Shown here: positions 17,000 through 25,258 of the stretch, piece by piece
Layout: the number at the start of each line of letters is the position of its first letter
Position numbering within the stretch: the stretch's first letter is position 1
Assembly (NCBI RefSeq): GCF_024498175.1
Contig: NZ_CP101823.1
Location: 1,550,001 to 1,614,000, forward strand
Direction: 5' to 3'
Origin: Haloplanus salinarum
GTDB lineage: Archaea > Halobacteriota > Halobacteria > Halobacteriales > Haloferacaceae
Length of the DNA: 64,000 bases
Program-made: the position numbers and the translations under genes
Notes under the pieces: model-generated
The model's database searches: none
The model's input: only the letters and a program-made list of their open reading frames with translations
Told to the model about the DNA's origin: nothing

Positions 17000-18685
17000 T
17001 CAGCTCTCGGACTCGATCGGTGAGAGATCAAACTGTTTTCTAAACTGTTGTATCGCTTCGTCGGAGCCGACGAGGACGATGTGCTCGGTCCCCTTGAACT
17101 CCCGCTGTGGGTCAACCGTGGTGGTGAGCCCGGATTCGTCTTCGATGGCGATGACGCGACACCCCGTCTTTTCGTAGATGCCTGACTCGGCAAGTGTCGA
17201 CCCCGAAATCGGTGTTGCTGGGGCGCGGAGGAGCCGAATCTGGCTCGCTGGTGCGAGGACGTCCTCGTCGCGGAGTTCCCTGGCGACCATTCGAGCACTC
17301 ACCCGTGGAACGGACAGCACGTAGTCCGCGCCAGCACTCAGCGCCTTCCGGGTCGCACCGGTATCACTCACTCGGGCGAGAATCTCGATATCGCCATTCA
17401 GCGACCGTGCTAACACTGTTGTCAGTAGTGTTGCAGAATCATCCGGAAGTCCGATAATAATTGCACCGGCAGTTTCGATCCCTGCCTCTTTCAAGATTTC
17501 GTCCGATCTGGAGTCGCCGACGACGTCCACGCCCTCGCGGTCTTCGATATCGACGGTCACGACATCGATTTCCTCCTCGGACATAAACTCCCGTGCGGCT
17601 TCACCGACTTCTCCCTGTCCGGCAACGATGATGCGCTCGTGGGCCCGGAGCATGCGGGACGGCTGAGTGAAGTCACTGAACGCCTCCAACGCATCGTGTG
17701 CGCCTGTGAGGAGCAGTACCGTATTCGAGCGGATGACTGCGTCCGGATCGGGAGGGAGCTGTAGTTCCCCATGGATCCATGCACCGATGATGTTAGCTCC
17801 CGTTTCTTCTCTGATTTTCGAGTTGCGGATTCGTGTTCCGATCAGTCGGTTTCCCTGCTGAATCGGTACCTCTGTAACTTCTAATTCACCCCCGAGCTTG
17901 ATCGTATCCGTCAACTCCGATCTGAACGAAGAGACTGCTTTCTCGGCGAGTCGCTGTCCGAGCACTCCATGCGGGGACAAGACGGTATCCGCACCCGTAT
18001 CTAACAAGATGTCTCGCATATCACTGTCGTCGGTCAGCGTAATGATGTCGATATCCGAATCGAGTGACCGTATAGTCAGGATCGTGTCGACGGTTGCATC
18101 CCCAGTATCCGTGATGACTGCTCGTGCCGTCTCGATGCTGGCTCGCTCGAATGCCGACGCGTCCTGTGGAGAGCCGTGAATGACTGAATACCCGTCGTCG
18201 GACAGTTCCTTGGCGTTCTCTTCGGACGAGGAAATCAAGACGTATTCGATATCGAGTTCCCTGAGTTCATCGAGGAGTACGGCGGAGTCACGCCGGTATT
18301 CACAGATGATGACGTGGTCGGATTTGGGAGAGAGCCGGTTGTCGAGGTTGACTTCGGCCCCCGTGAACAACGGGATGATGATGAGCCTGAGTGTGAAGAA
18401 CCCGATCGCGATACCGGAGATCTGCGTTCCAGCAACGAACAAGAACATCAGCGGATGACTCCACAGCCCGGAGTCCTGTCCGTATCCGGTCGTGGTCATC
18501 GTCTGGACGACGAACTCGAACGAAGCGAATATCGACTGATGGACGCCCTCCAACCGTGCCAGTGCAACGTTGTACGTGACCGTGTACACGGCAATCAGTG
18601 CAGCTAGCCCGGTGAGATAATAGACGACAATCCGATCCCGACGAGAGAGCTGAATATCGGACAGGCGTTCTGGAAGATCAGGCAT
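17000..18685 (-). CDS. Two-TM K+ channel with tandem RCK domains
   Basis: A 561-residue protein. Two membrane helices (about 19-40 and 82-104) flank a pore loop with the K+ selectivity filter TTTGYGQD (64-69 for TTTGYG). Two RCK units follow: the first Rossmann domain begins HVIICEYRRDSAVLLDEL, the second HERIIVAGQGEVGEAAREF, and each is followed by a TrkA_C-type domain (PIQQGNRLIGTRIRN; ATPISGSTLAESGIYEKTG). The first Rossmann loop has lost the canonical GxGxxG. Two RCK units on one chain, as in BK and GsuK, would make a gating ring from four subunits. It ends 15 bp from the convergent TrkA gene. Confidence 0.92.
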   Translation of the reverse strand: MPDLPERLSDIQLSRRDRIVVYYLTGLAALIAVYTVTYNVALARLEGVHQSIFASFEFVVQTMTTTGYGQDSGLWSHPLMFLFVAGTQISGIAIGFFTLRLIIIPLFTGAEVNLDNRLSPKSDHVIICEYRRDSAVLLDELRELDIEYVLISSSEENAKELSDDGYSVIHGSPQDASAFERASIETARAVITDTGDATVDTILTIRSLDSDIDIITLTDDSDMRDILLDTGADTVLSPHGVLGQRLAEKAVSSFRSELTDTIKLGGELEVTEVPIQQGNRLIGTRIRNSKIREETGANIIGAWIHGELQLPPDPDAVIRSNTVLLLTGAHDALEAFSDFTQPSRMLRAHERIIVAGQGEVGEAAREFMSEEEIDVVTVDIEDREGVDVVGDSRSDEILKEAGIETAGAIIIGLPDDSATLLTTVLARSLNGDIEILARVSDTGATRKALSAGADYVLSVPRVSARMVARELRDEDVLAPASQIRLLRAPATPISGSTLAESGIYEKTGCRVIAIEDESGLTTTVDPQREFKGTEHIVLVGSDEAIQQFRKQFDLSPIESES

Positions 18686-18696
18686 TGGTAGGTCGC

Positions 18697-18927
18697 CTAC
18701 GCCGATTCCTCGTCGATGCGCTCGCGTCCGCGCTCGTTGATCTTGTCGGCGATGTTTCGCACGTCGCTCTCGGTGAGTTCGCTCTCGCTTGTGAGTTCGT
18801 CCATCACTTCGAGCGCGTCGATCTTCTCTTGGATGGCCTGTCGCGTGACCTCACTCCAGTTGATCTCCGGGTGCTCCTCCATCCGTTCTTTGAGGTCGTC
18901 GTCCACGTTGACCGTGAGCGAAGGCAT
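18697..18927 (-). CDS. Orphan ribbon-helix-helix protein (antitoxin-like)
   Basis: A 76-residue protein. The first 40 residues are a CopG/ribbon-helix-helix fold (MPSLTVNVDDDLKERMEEHP; INWSEVTRQAIQEKI), typical of VapB-type antitoxins, followed by an acidic helical tail (SESELTESDVRNIADKINER). No PIN-domain toxin follows; the next gene, 11 nt on, is the RCK channel, so this protein may now regulate the channel or be a surviving antitoxin. A longer in-frame reading frame reaching 19245 is rejected, because that part lies in the dispersed repeat. Confidence 0.8.
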   Translation of the reverse strand: MPSLTVNVDDDLKERMEEHPEINWSEVTRQAIQEKIDALEVMDELTSESELTESDVRNIADKINERGRERIDEESA

Positions 18928-19317
18928 ACAGAAACCTATTGGATCACAGAATACTGTGTTTTTGGTGTGTCCCGTACCCCTCGATTTCGACCGTCGCAGT
19001 CCCAGCAAGGGAGTTCGTTCGCCTATCGACTGAGCGCCTGCAGCGCCCATCGCCGAATTCTCGAGCATAATCGCACGACAACGGCGGGTGGGGCGCCGGA
19101 ACCATCGGCTCCGAGTGCACCGCCGTTGATTTCGTTCGGTCACTGAACGAGTCCGAACAACGGCGGGTTCGTCCCGTGGTTCGCTACCGCTACGGCGTGG
19201 CTCGTGGCCGCTAATCATTGGGTCGTTGATGTCTCTCGGCTGCAATCAACTGGACCCCAGCAGCATCGAGAGCTGGGAGTGGTTGGTCACGAGACACCGT
19301 ACTATTGCTGATTGAGA
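18920..19317 (-). repeat. Dispersed repeat, copy B
   Basis: About 400 bp immediately upstream of the ribbon-helix-helix gene, overlapping its first codons. It matches copy A (8065-8435) over its length and copy C (51089-51261) over the distal 170 bp, up to ctgattgaga. It presumably includes the native promoter of the ribbon-helix-helix gene. Confidence 0.7.
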
Positions 19318-19516
19318 CTTCTGACGAATCGTATCGAAGAAATTCCCGGTGCCCTACGCCGATAGTATCGTGAAAACGAAGTAATCGGATCGTGATTCGG
19401 TCGTGGGATCGACTGGCAGTTGGTAATTATGGACGCTCGATTTCGTCTACTTGACTGCTAGCGAGGTGCATATCTGCAGTATATGACTCTCAAAAATACG
19501 ATTGGCGCAACGCTGT
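19318..19516. other. Intergenic, no gene seen
   Basis: 199 bp with no coding frame; the sequence from 19470 (atctgcagtatatgactctc) is A/T-richer than its surroundings. Confidence 0.3.
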
Positions 19517-19864
19517 CTAAACACGTGTCCTGATTGTTTCCCACGAGACCCGGCTGTACAGCACACCAACGACGACAGTACCAGTCATGAATCCGCCAAT
19601 CCACTGAACAATACCACTATAGGCAAACAGCGGTAGCGCAAGGAGTGCGATAAAAGCCAGCGATAACCGGAGGACTTCGCGCCCCTCAACAGCGAGATAG
19701 ACCGTTCCAGCAATCATGAGTCCGATTCCTACTGCAACGAGCAGCGACGTAACGCCGACTGTATCTCGGAATGCAAGACCAACAATTGCTAAGAGGAGAC
19801 CAATCAGGACAATGCTCGACTCAGAGAGTGTCGGTGTCTTCCAGTTCTTCTGGAGGGCGTCCAC
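19517..19864 (-). CDS. Four-TM hypothetical membrane protein
   Basis: 115 residues with about four hydrophobic helices: SIVLIGLLLAIVGLAF, TSLLVAVGIGLMIAGTVYLA, LSLAFIALLALPLFAYSGIV and GGFMTGTVVVGVLYSRV. The N-terminus is short and polar (MDALQKNWKTPTLSE). I do not recognise the family. It lies just downstream of another small membrane gene read in the same direction (15-nt gap), so they may be cotranscribed. Confidence 0.7.
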   Translation of the reverse strand: MDALQKNWKTPTLSESSIVLIGLLLAIVGLAFRDTVGVTSLLVAVGIGLMIAGTVYLAVEGREVLRLSLAFIALLALPLFAYSGIVQWIGGFMTGTVVVGVLYSRVSWETIRTRV

Positions 19865-19879
19865 GACCCGTATTTCAAA

Positions 19880-20128
19880 TCACAAACGCAAGGGGTTACT
19901 GGTATGCAGTCCGCACACGCCGAGTTGTTGGATCAGCGGGGAGTGTCTGAAAAAAAGCGAGGCTACGACGAAGACGGCGGCAAACGTGAGGTGGTGTAGG
20001 AGACGGTCCGCTTCGTGTGCGTGACCGAGGCTCACCACGACGGGACCGAGGAGGAGCCACACCGCGACGAGCACGAACGCCGTGGCCCGTACCCGACCGT
20101 CTGTAACGAGGCCCCCGACGAGGAGCAT
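19880..20128 (-). CDS. Small His-containing membrane protein
   Basis: 82 residues with two or three hydrophobic segments (ATAFVLVAVWLLLGPVVVSL; FAAVFVVASLFF) and a polar loop HAHEADRLLHHL between them. The protein-like sequence continues upstream of the ATG (RIAGRGLDVAALA) until a stop, but no earlier start codon is in frame. A non-standard start or an N-terminal truncation is therefore possible. Family not recognised. Confidence 0.5.
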   Translation of the reverse strand: MLLVGGLVTDGRVRATAFVLVAVWLLLGPVVVSLGHAHEADRLLHHLTFAAVFVVASLFFRHSPLIQQLGVCGLHTSNPLRL

Positions 20129-20359
20129 AGCGAGCGCGGCGACGTCGAGGCCGCGGCCGGCGATCCGGATCCGTGACAGCCACCCAATCCGAGATATCGC
20201 TGCGGAATTTCGTTACGGTTCCTCAGGCGGAACTACCCACGACCTCGCGACCTGACCGTCTGATCCGTCGGCGTCAGCGCACGGGAGCGATGACCCGTGG
20301 GATGCCCGGTGACAGCAACGAATCCCGACCGAACCCTACGATGGCGACCCGCACCGCAC

Positions 20360-20371
20360 AGGGTTTATAAT
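20360..20371 (+). promoter_or_regulatory. TATA-like box, agggtttataat
   Basis: A clear tttataa box centred about 27 nt before the GTG at 20393. It indicates a leaderless transcript and selects that start. Confidence 0.55.
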
Positions 20372-20392
20372 GCGTCACACGAAGCCCGGGAC

Positions 20393-20761
20393 GTGCCCTC
20401 CATCCGCGACGTTCGAACCCGACTCCTCACCCCGGAGAATGTAGGTATCACCGTCGCTATTGTCCTCTCGGTCGTCGGCGCGTACGTGATCCAACTCCGT
20501 GTCAGTACGGGCGTCGCCGCGTTCTTCGGGCTGATCGTTCTCGGCGTCTCGACGCCGACGACGCTCACGTCACACGGCCTGTTGGGGACACGGTTCGCCT
20601 CCGCGGTCGTCCGCACGGGCGCCGCGTGTACCGCCACCTTCGTCGTCTACGTCGGGTTGTTGATCGTCGTTTCCGGACGGGACGGGAGTCTCCTCGATGC
20701 TGCGGTGGCGTTTACCCTGACCGCACTCGCGGCCGAGGCTGCCGCTCGCAGAGTAGATTGA
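20393..20761 (+). CDS. Small membrane protein, four TM
   Basis: 122 residues from the GTG at 20393: a polar lead (VPSIRDVRTRLLTPENV), then hydrophobic segments GITVAIVLSVVGAYVIQL, VAAFFGLIVLGVSTPTTL, AACTATFVVYVGLLIVV and AVAFTLTALAAEAAA. The upstream extension in frame is Arg/Pro-rich and not protein-like. The leaderless promoter fixes the start. No family recognised. Confidence 0.65.
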   Translation: MPSIRDVRTRLLTPENVGITVAIVLSVVGAYVIQLRVSTGVAAFFGLIVLGVSTPTTLTSHGLLGTRFASAVVRTGAACTATFVVYVGLLIVVSGRDGSLLDAAVAFTLTALAAEAAARRVD

Positions 20762-20825
20762 GGATCGGATATGCGAGCGGCAGACATCACTCTCATACTG
20801 TTGGATTGCCATACTCGCGACCGAA

Positions 20826-21809
20826 ATGAAACTCCCCGTGGGAATCACGACCCTCCACCTCTCACGAAAGAGCGTGTACCTGCTGGTCCTGGCGGTCGCC
20901 CTCGTCGGGGCCGGTGGGTACAGCTACGTCCAGCAAGGACAGGCGGTCGACGACGCCGTCACCGTCCAGGCGACGGTCGACAGCGCACAAGTGGAGCGGA
21001 TAGATAGCCGGCGAAGCATCGATTACGAACCGGAGATCGAGTACACGTACGAGTATCAAGGCGAGACGTACACGAGCGAGCAGGTGTTCCCCGGGCCGAC
21101 GATCCGAACCTATTCGGACCGGTCGAACGCGCAGTCCATCGTTCGGTCGTACGAGCCTGGGACGACGGTTCGGGCGTACGTGCGGCCATCGGAGCCGAGC
21201 AACGCGTTCCTGATCAGGGAGCGGACCCCGTGGCCGGCGCGAGCGGTTGCCATCGGGGGCGTCCTGCTGTGTATCGTCGTACTCGCCGGACTGGGGGCGA
21301 AACGGCCGGGCCGACACGAGCTCCGCCCGGAGCGCGAGGTGCGGTCGCCGCCGTCCCGAACGTGGGTCGAACGCAACGACGAGCGGCTTCGTCGGCTGTC
21401 GAAATGGGCACTCCTCGTCTGCTTCGTGGCGTTCTGGCTCTCGATGGTCGGGTTGGCGTTCGGCATCCTGAGCCTCAGCGAGGGGTCGGCACGGCCGGTC
21501 GAGGCCGACCTCCTCGGACCGGTCGGCATCCCGCTGCTCGCGGCGGCCGGGTTCTGGGTCGGCATGATCCTCTCGCTGTGTCTGTACGGCGTCCAGTCGT
21601 TCAGTCGGTACCGACGGCTTCGGCGGCGGCTCCCAGAGCCGCGGCCGCCGAGTCCGTTCACACACCCGAATCGGCTGGTTACGATACTCGGGACGGCTAG
21701 CGACGAGTTACCCGAGTACGGACGGCGCGTCCGCGTGACCGGCTGGGCGTTCCTGATCACCACCGGGATGACCGCCGTCCTCGTACAACTCCTCTATACG
21801 GCGAGCTGA
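20826..21809 (+). CDS. DUF3592-type membrane protein
   Basis: 327 residues. A first TM (KSVYLLVLAVALVGAGGYSY) leads to an extracellular domain of the DUF3592 type, with YEPEIEYTYEYQGETYTSEQ followed by VRSYEPGTTVRAYVRPSEP. A second TM (AVAIGGVLLCIVVLAGLG), a basic loop, and three further C-terminal TMs follow. DUF3592 proteins have no known reaction. It runs in the same direction as the small membrane gene ending 64 nt upstream. Confidence 0.8.
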   Translation: MKLPVGITTLHLSRKSVYLLVLAVALVGAGGYSYVQQGQAVDDAVTVQATVDSAQVERIDSRRSIDYEPEIEYTYEYQGETYTSEQVFPGPTIRTYSDRSNAQSIVRSYEPGTTVRAYVRPSEPSNAFLIRERTPWPARAVAIGGVLLCIVVLAGLGAKRPGRHELRPEREVRSPPSRTWVERNDERLRRLSKWALLVCFVAFWLSMVGLAFGILSLSEGSARPVEADLLGPVGIPLLAAAGFWVGMILSLCLYGVQSFSRYRRLRRRLPEPRPPSPFTHPNRLVTILGTASDELPEYGRRVRVTGWAFLITTGMTAVLVQLLYTAS

Positions 21810-21884
21810 GACGCATCTGGGCGGCCGTCTCCCGTGGATTCGAGCCGGATCGAACAGTCATCCGAACGGTGTGGCCCCGTCGAT

Positions 21885-22253
21885 TCAGGACCGCCGGTGA
21901 GCGGCGGTCGCCGACAGGAGCAGGAACGCGAGCAGCCCGAGTTGCCACGCGACGACGCCGATCACCGCCGAGCTGGACAGTCCGGCGTACTCGCTGAGCG
22001 CCAACGGCCCGACGCTCACCCCGAACAGTCCGACTGCGTAACCGACCCTGTCTGTGCGGTCGGTGAACTTGACGTGCGTCCCGAGAAGGGGGATGTCGAA
22101 CGCGAGGTAGAAATACGACGCCCCGGCGTAGGTTGCTGCCGTGGCGAGTGCCGGGAACCAATCCGGAAGGAGAAAATAGTAGACGACGGCACCGCTCACC
22201 GCCCCGAACAGGCCGGCGACGGGGAGTGCTACCTTGGGTGCGCGTTCGGTCAT
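21885..22253 (-). CDS. Four-TM hypothetical membrane protein
   Basis: 122 residues from the ATG at 22253 (MTERAPKVALPVAGLFGAVS). Hydrophobic segments: LPVAGLFGAVSGAVVYYFLL, LATAATYAGASYFYLAF, VGYAVGLFGVSVGPLAL and AVIGVVAWQLGLLAFLLLSA. A loop with GTHVKFTDRTDRVG separates the second and third. Family not recognised. It lies 40 nt downstream of another membrane micro-gene in the same direction, probably one transcript. Confidence 0.7.
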   Translation of the reverse strand: MTERAPKVALPVAGLFGAVSGAVVYYFLLPDWFPALATAATYAGASYFYLAFDIPLLGTHVKFTDRTDRVGYAVGLFGVSVGPLALSEYAGLSSSAVIGVVAWQLGLLAFLLLSATAAHRRS

Positions 22254-22293
22254 GGTTCGAAGGTGGGCGGTTCGACACGTCGGCTGCTCCCGC

Positions 22294-22503
22294 TCAGTAC
22301 GGGTTCCATACGTACACCACCCCCGCGTACAGGATGCCACTTACCGCTCCGACCGAGAGAGCCTCGACACCTGTTCTCCCGGTGAGCAAAAACGCTGTCA
22401 CCGAAACGACGACGAACCAGAGCGACCCGTGAACCATGGATTGCTGCTCCCGTGACAGCGCTTCCGACCAGCTGGTGATGGGAGTCCAGTTGCCAGCCAG
22501 CAT
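22294..22503 (-). CDS. Two-TM micro-protein
   Basis: 69 residues: a short polar N-terminus (WTPITSWSEALSREQQSMVH), then two hydrophobic helices (GSLWFVVVSVTAFLLTG; ALSVGAVSGILYAGVVYVW). It probably forms an operon with the gene at 21885-22253. No homologue recognised. Confidence 0.55.
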   Translation of the reverse strand: MLAGNWTPITSWSEALSREQQSMVHGSLWFVVVSVTAFLLTGRTGVEALSVGAVSGILYAGVVYVWNPY

Positions 22504-23066
22504 CAGTCAGGAACGCCCCCGATTTATCGACCACGTCGCTAACGTACCGGGTCCCCTGCCTCGCGGAGCAGTGGCGACGACTGCGACAGCAGTCCGTGTC
22601 TTCGCGCCGCTTGAACGGGCGGGGTCCTCGCCAGCGGTGACCATACTCGAACGTCCGGCTGACCGTGAATAAATGCGGGCTCCTGTTTCCACGCGAGAAA
22701 CCGGCGCCGAGCCGAGACATACCGCTACGGTTCGGTCACTCGATCGCTGTCGCGTTTCGGGCCGCGAAATACGCCCCCGCACTTATTCCATGTCGTCGAT
22801 GTGTAGTTGTCCGTGCGAGACGTGCATACGTCACCGGTAGCGTTCGTCACCCTCGGCTGGCTGTACAGTATCGCTGTATCGTTTCGTGCCCCTGTCGCAG
22901 GTGTGGAGATCCCCTTCACGGACGACGCGTCTCTCGGTGCGCGTTCGAGTAACGATTCCGCCACGCGGTCGTGCGTTCGACCGATGTCGCGCGTTACGCT
23001 CGACTCATACGTCGCCCACCAAAACGGATCCGTACGCGGCTTCGAGCGTCCCGAATCACGGAATCC
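22504..23066. other. Intergenic, no supported gene
   Basis: 563 bp. Several frames are open but they read as Arg/Ser/Pro-rich shadows, with no hydrophobic pattern or motif. It presumably holds the divergent promoters of the genes at 22503 (minus) and 23067 (plus). Confidence 0.4.
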
Positions 23067-24413
23067 ATGCGTCTGATCGGGGATCGTAGAGTACTCGTGG
23101 GGACGGTCTGTGTCGAGACCGTCGCCGCGGTAGCCGCCCTGTCGTACGGACACCTCTCGCTGCTAGCCGTCGCCGTCCTGTACTGGATCGACCTGCTCTT
23201 TCTGACGCTCCGAACGATGGTCCAACAGTTGCTCTCGCGGCCCGAGACGGACCGTCGTTCGACCCTTTTTCAGCGTCCGTTCCGGCTCCTAGCCCACAAG
23301 CGTGGGTCGGTCACCGTGACTGACCGCCTTCCTGATATCTATCTGCGAAGCGTTCCAGGGGTCTGGGGAGCGGCGTTCATACTGACCCTTTCGGCGACCA
23401 CGACGGCGTACGTCGCGGCTGTCGACGTCCCCGGAGAACTGTGGCGTTCGCCGGCCACACCGCTTTTAGTCTGTGGTGGGCTCGTCGCAGCGGCGACGAA
23501 ATCGTGGCTGGCGCTGAAATCGTACGTGGCCTCTGGGAAACACGAGGTCAACCCCGCCTCCGCGGTCACTCCCCGGAAACGGATACTGGTGTTCGCCGTC
23601 TACGGTGGATCGTTGTGGCTCGCCTCGGAGTGGACGCTCAGGACACTCTCACAGGAAGGCCCGGAGACCGCAAGCGCCGGGATGACGATTTCTGCGGCCG
23701 TGCTGATCGTGTCGCGTTTCGCGTACGGCTGGTACGTGTCGCGTGTTCCTCCCGACGACGAGGGGACAGCCGCCACGTCCGAGTTTAGTGACGGAGCGGG
23801 GCCCCAAGAACGGTCGAATCCCCGCGTAAAGCGGGACACGTCCGTCCCGTCGCTGCCGCCGGTTCCGGACGGAGAACCGCGGGAGACGATGGCGCCGGTT
23901 CGCGCGTCTATCCTCGCCGCAGCGGTCGTGAACGCGATGACGACCGGCGGTGTCGTCGACGACCGCTTCGGGCACTGGAGACAGTTCATGATCCGGGTGG
24001 GTGTAGCGGGGGTGATGGTCGTCGCCGTTCTTGCCCTGTTGGACGGTGCTATCGTCGTGTCCGCGGCCTTGGCCGCTATTCTCTTCGGTCCGGTTTGTGC
24101 TCTCTCGACGATGAGTGCGGTACATATGCTGTTGGCGCTCGGTGGCGTCGAATACGAATTTTACGAGTCCGAGGTGGTGGCGTACGACCGATACCTCGGA
24201 CGACCACAGTGGACGGCGTCGTACGACGGCGTCCGGAACGTCTCGGTCGAGCGTGGGCTGTTCGGAAGCCCGCTCTGGCTTGATGCCGGAACGGTGTTTT
24301 TCGATCGGATTTCGAGCTCCACGGACGGCGACTCCGTGCAGGACCCGAGGTCGTCGGTCGCATTCGTTCCGGACCCCGAGCGTGCCGGTGAACTGCTCAG
24401 ATCCCGTTCGTGA
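23067..24413 (+). CDS. DUF6498-like membrane protein with PH-like C-terminus
   Basis: 448 residues from the ATG at 23067. The N-terminal part has several TM segments with an aromatic/acidic motif LYWIDLLFLTLRTM like the DUF6498 family. A hydrophilic linker (about 240-300) separates it from a second TM pair (VGVAGVMVVAVLALLDGAIV; LAAILFGPVCALSTMSAV). The C-terminal 90 residues (VEYEFYESEVVAYDRYLGRP to FVPDPERAGELL) look like a bacterial PH (bPH2/YdbT) fold. Function unknown. The upstream frame extension is basic and rejected. Confidence 0.7.
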   Translation: MRLIGDRRVLVGTVCVETVAAVAALSYGHLSLLAVAVLYWIDLLFLTLRTMVQQLLSRPETDRRSTLFQRPFRLLAHKRGSVTVTDRLPDIYLRSVPGVWGAAFILTLSATTTAYVAAVDVPGELWRSPATPLLVCGGLVAAATKSWLALKSYVASGKHEVNPASAVTPRKRILVFAVYGGSLWLASEWTLRTLSQEGPETASAGMTISAAVLIVSRFAYGWYVSRVPPDDEGTAATSEFSDGAGPQERSNPRVKRDTSVPSLPPVPDGEPRETMAPVRASILAAAVVNAMTTGGVVDDRFGHWRQFMIRVGVAGVMVVAVLALLDGAIVVSAALAAILFGPVCALSTMSAVHMLLALGGVEYEFYESEVVAYDRYLGRPQWTASYDGVRNVSVERGLFGSPLWLDAGTVFFDRISSSTDGDSVQDPRSSVAFVPDPERAGELLRSRS

Positions 24414-24504
24414 CGAGCCGTAACGACTTCAGCGTGGTCGTCGCTGCTCGGCGAGTGCAACCGGCTGCTAATCTTGAAGTGTCGTAGCCGTGTAGCGGTA
24501 TCGT

Positions 24505-24729
24505 GTGAGTACGGATGTCGTCCCTCGACTCCGAGCGTATCTGGACAGGCTCTCGCGGGTGACGCTGCTACTCGGTGGGGCGTTTCTCATCATTGCCGAG
24601 GTAATCGGCAGTGTACGGGTTTGCACGGCCGGGGAGTCCTGTCCGCCCGTCGTCACTCCGGAGGCGGCCGTGACTGCGACGTTCGGAGCCGTTCTCCTCT
24701 ACGTCTCACGCCGATTCCAGCCGGCGTAG
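24505..24729 (+). CDS. Two-TM micro-protein
   Basis: 74 residues from GTG 24505: a polar amphipathic start (MSTDVVPRLRAYLDRLSR), TM1 (VTLLLGGAFLIIAEVIGSV), a loop with two Cys (CTAGESC) that could form a disulfide outside the cell, and TM2 (AVTATFGAVLLYVS). No family recognised. Confidence 0.55.
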   Translation: MSTDVVPRLRAYLDRLSRVTLLLGGAFLIIAEVIGSVRVCTAGESCPPVVTPEAAVTATFGAVLLYVSRRFQPA

Positions 24730-24760
24730 CGATCACCGCACCCGTGGACGCGACTCGTCA

Positions 24761-25246
24761 GTGTCCGGGGATTCACACGGATCGCTGCGTTCGTCGAACC
24801 AACGGAGCAGTTCCCAACCCCACGACCGCCACGCTGATCGCTTGTTGTTGCCCTCCACACGACCCGTCGGCCGGCCACGAGAGGTACTCGCCATTGCGAA
24901 GCGATACCACAGGCGTGAACGACCGCTGAGTGCGCTGATAGTCGTCCTCGCCGCGGCTGGATTCCTCGGCACGTTCGTCGCGACGTCGCTGGCACCTGCA
25001 GTCGTCGGGGGACTGCCGATGGTCGTCGCACGTGCCCCGATTGTCACCGGGGGACTGAGCGGCCTTCTCGCGATGCTCTGGCTATCGAGCATCGGCTCTC
25101 TCCAAGGCTACGGAATCAGTGCGATCCTAGCGCTCTACACGGCTATCGGCGGGAGCATCGCGCTCATCGGAATGTTCGCCGAGCGAGCTGTCGAGCGTCT
25201 AGAACGTCAGTCCGCCGTGTGTTGCGACGGATCGGTCCCGTATTGA
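24761..25246 (+). CDS. Hypothetical membrane protein, three TM
   Basis: 161 residues as read from GTG 24761, but the first 40 residues are Ser/Arg-rich and poorly protein-like. A TTG at about 24842 or a later start near AIAKRYHRRERPLS is plausible. Hydrophobic segments: LSALIVVLAAAGFLGTFVA, VTGGLSGLLAMLWLSSIG, GYGISAILALYTAIGGSIAL. The C-terminus is polar with two Cys. It converges with the Sensor-family gene (12-bp gap). Confidence 0.5.
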   Translation: MSGDSHGSLRSSNQRSSSQPHDRHADRLLLPSTRPVGRPREVLAIAKRYHRRERPLSALIVVLAAAGFLGTFVATSLAPAVVGGLPMVVARAPIVTGGLSGLLAMLWLSSIGSLQGYGISAILALYTAIGGSIALIGMFAERAVERLERQSAVCCDGSVPY

Positions 25247-25258
25247 GACGGAGAACGA

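Noticed and set aside
18928-19245. 106-residue N-terminal extension of the RHH protein
   Set aside because: It lies inside the dispersed repeat, contains Arg/Ser/Pro-rich sequence not kept in frame in the other copies, and the RHH fold starts exactly at MPSLTV.
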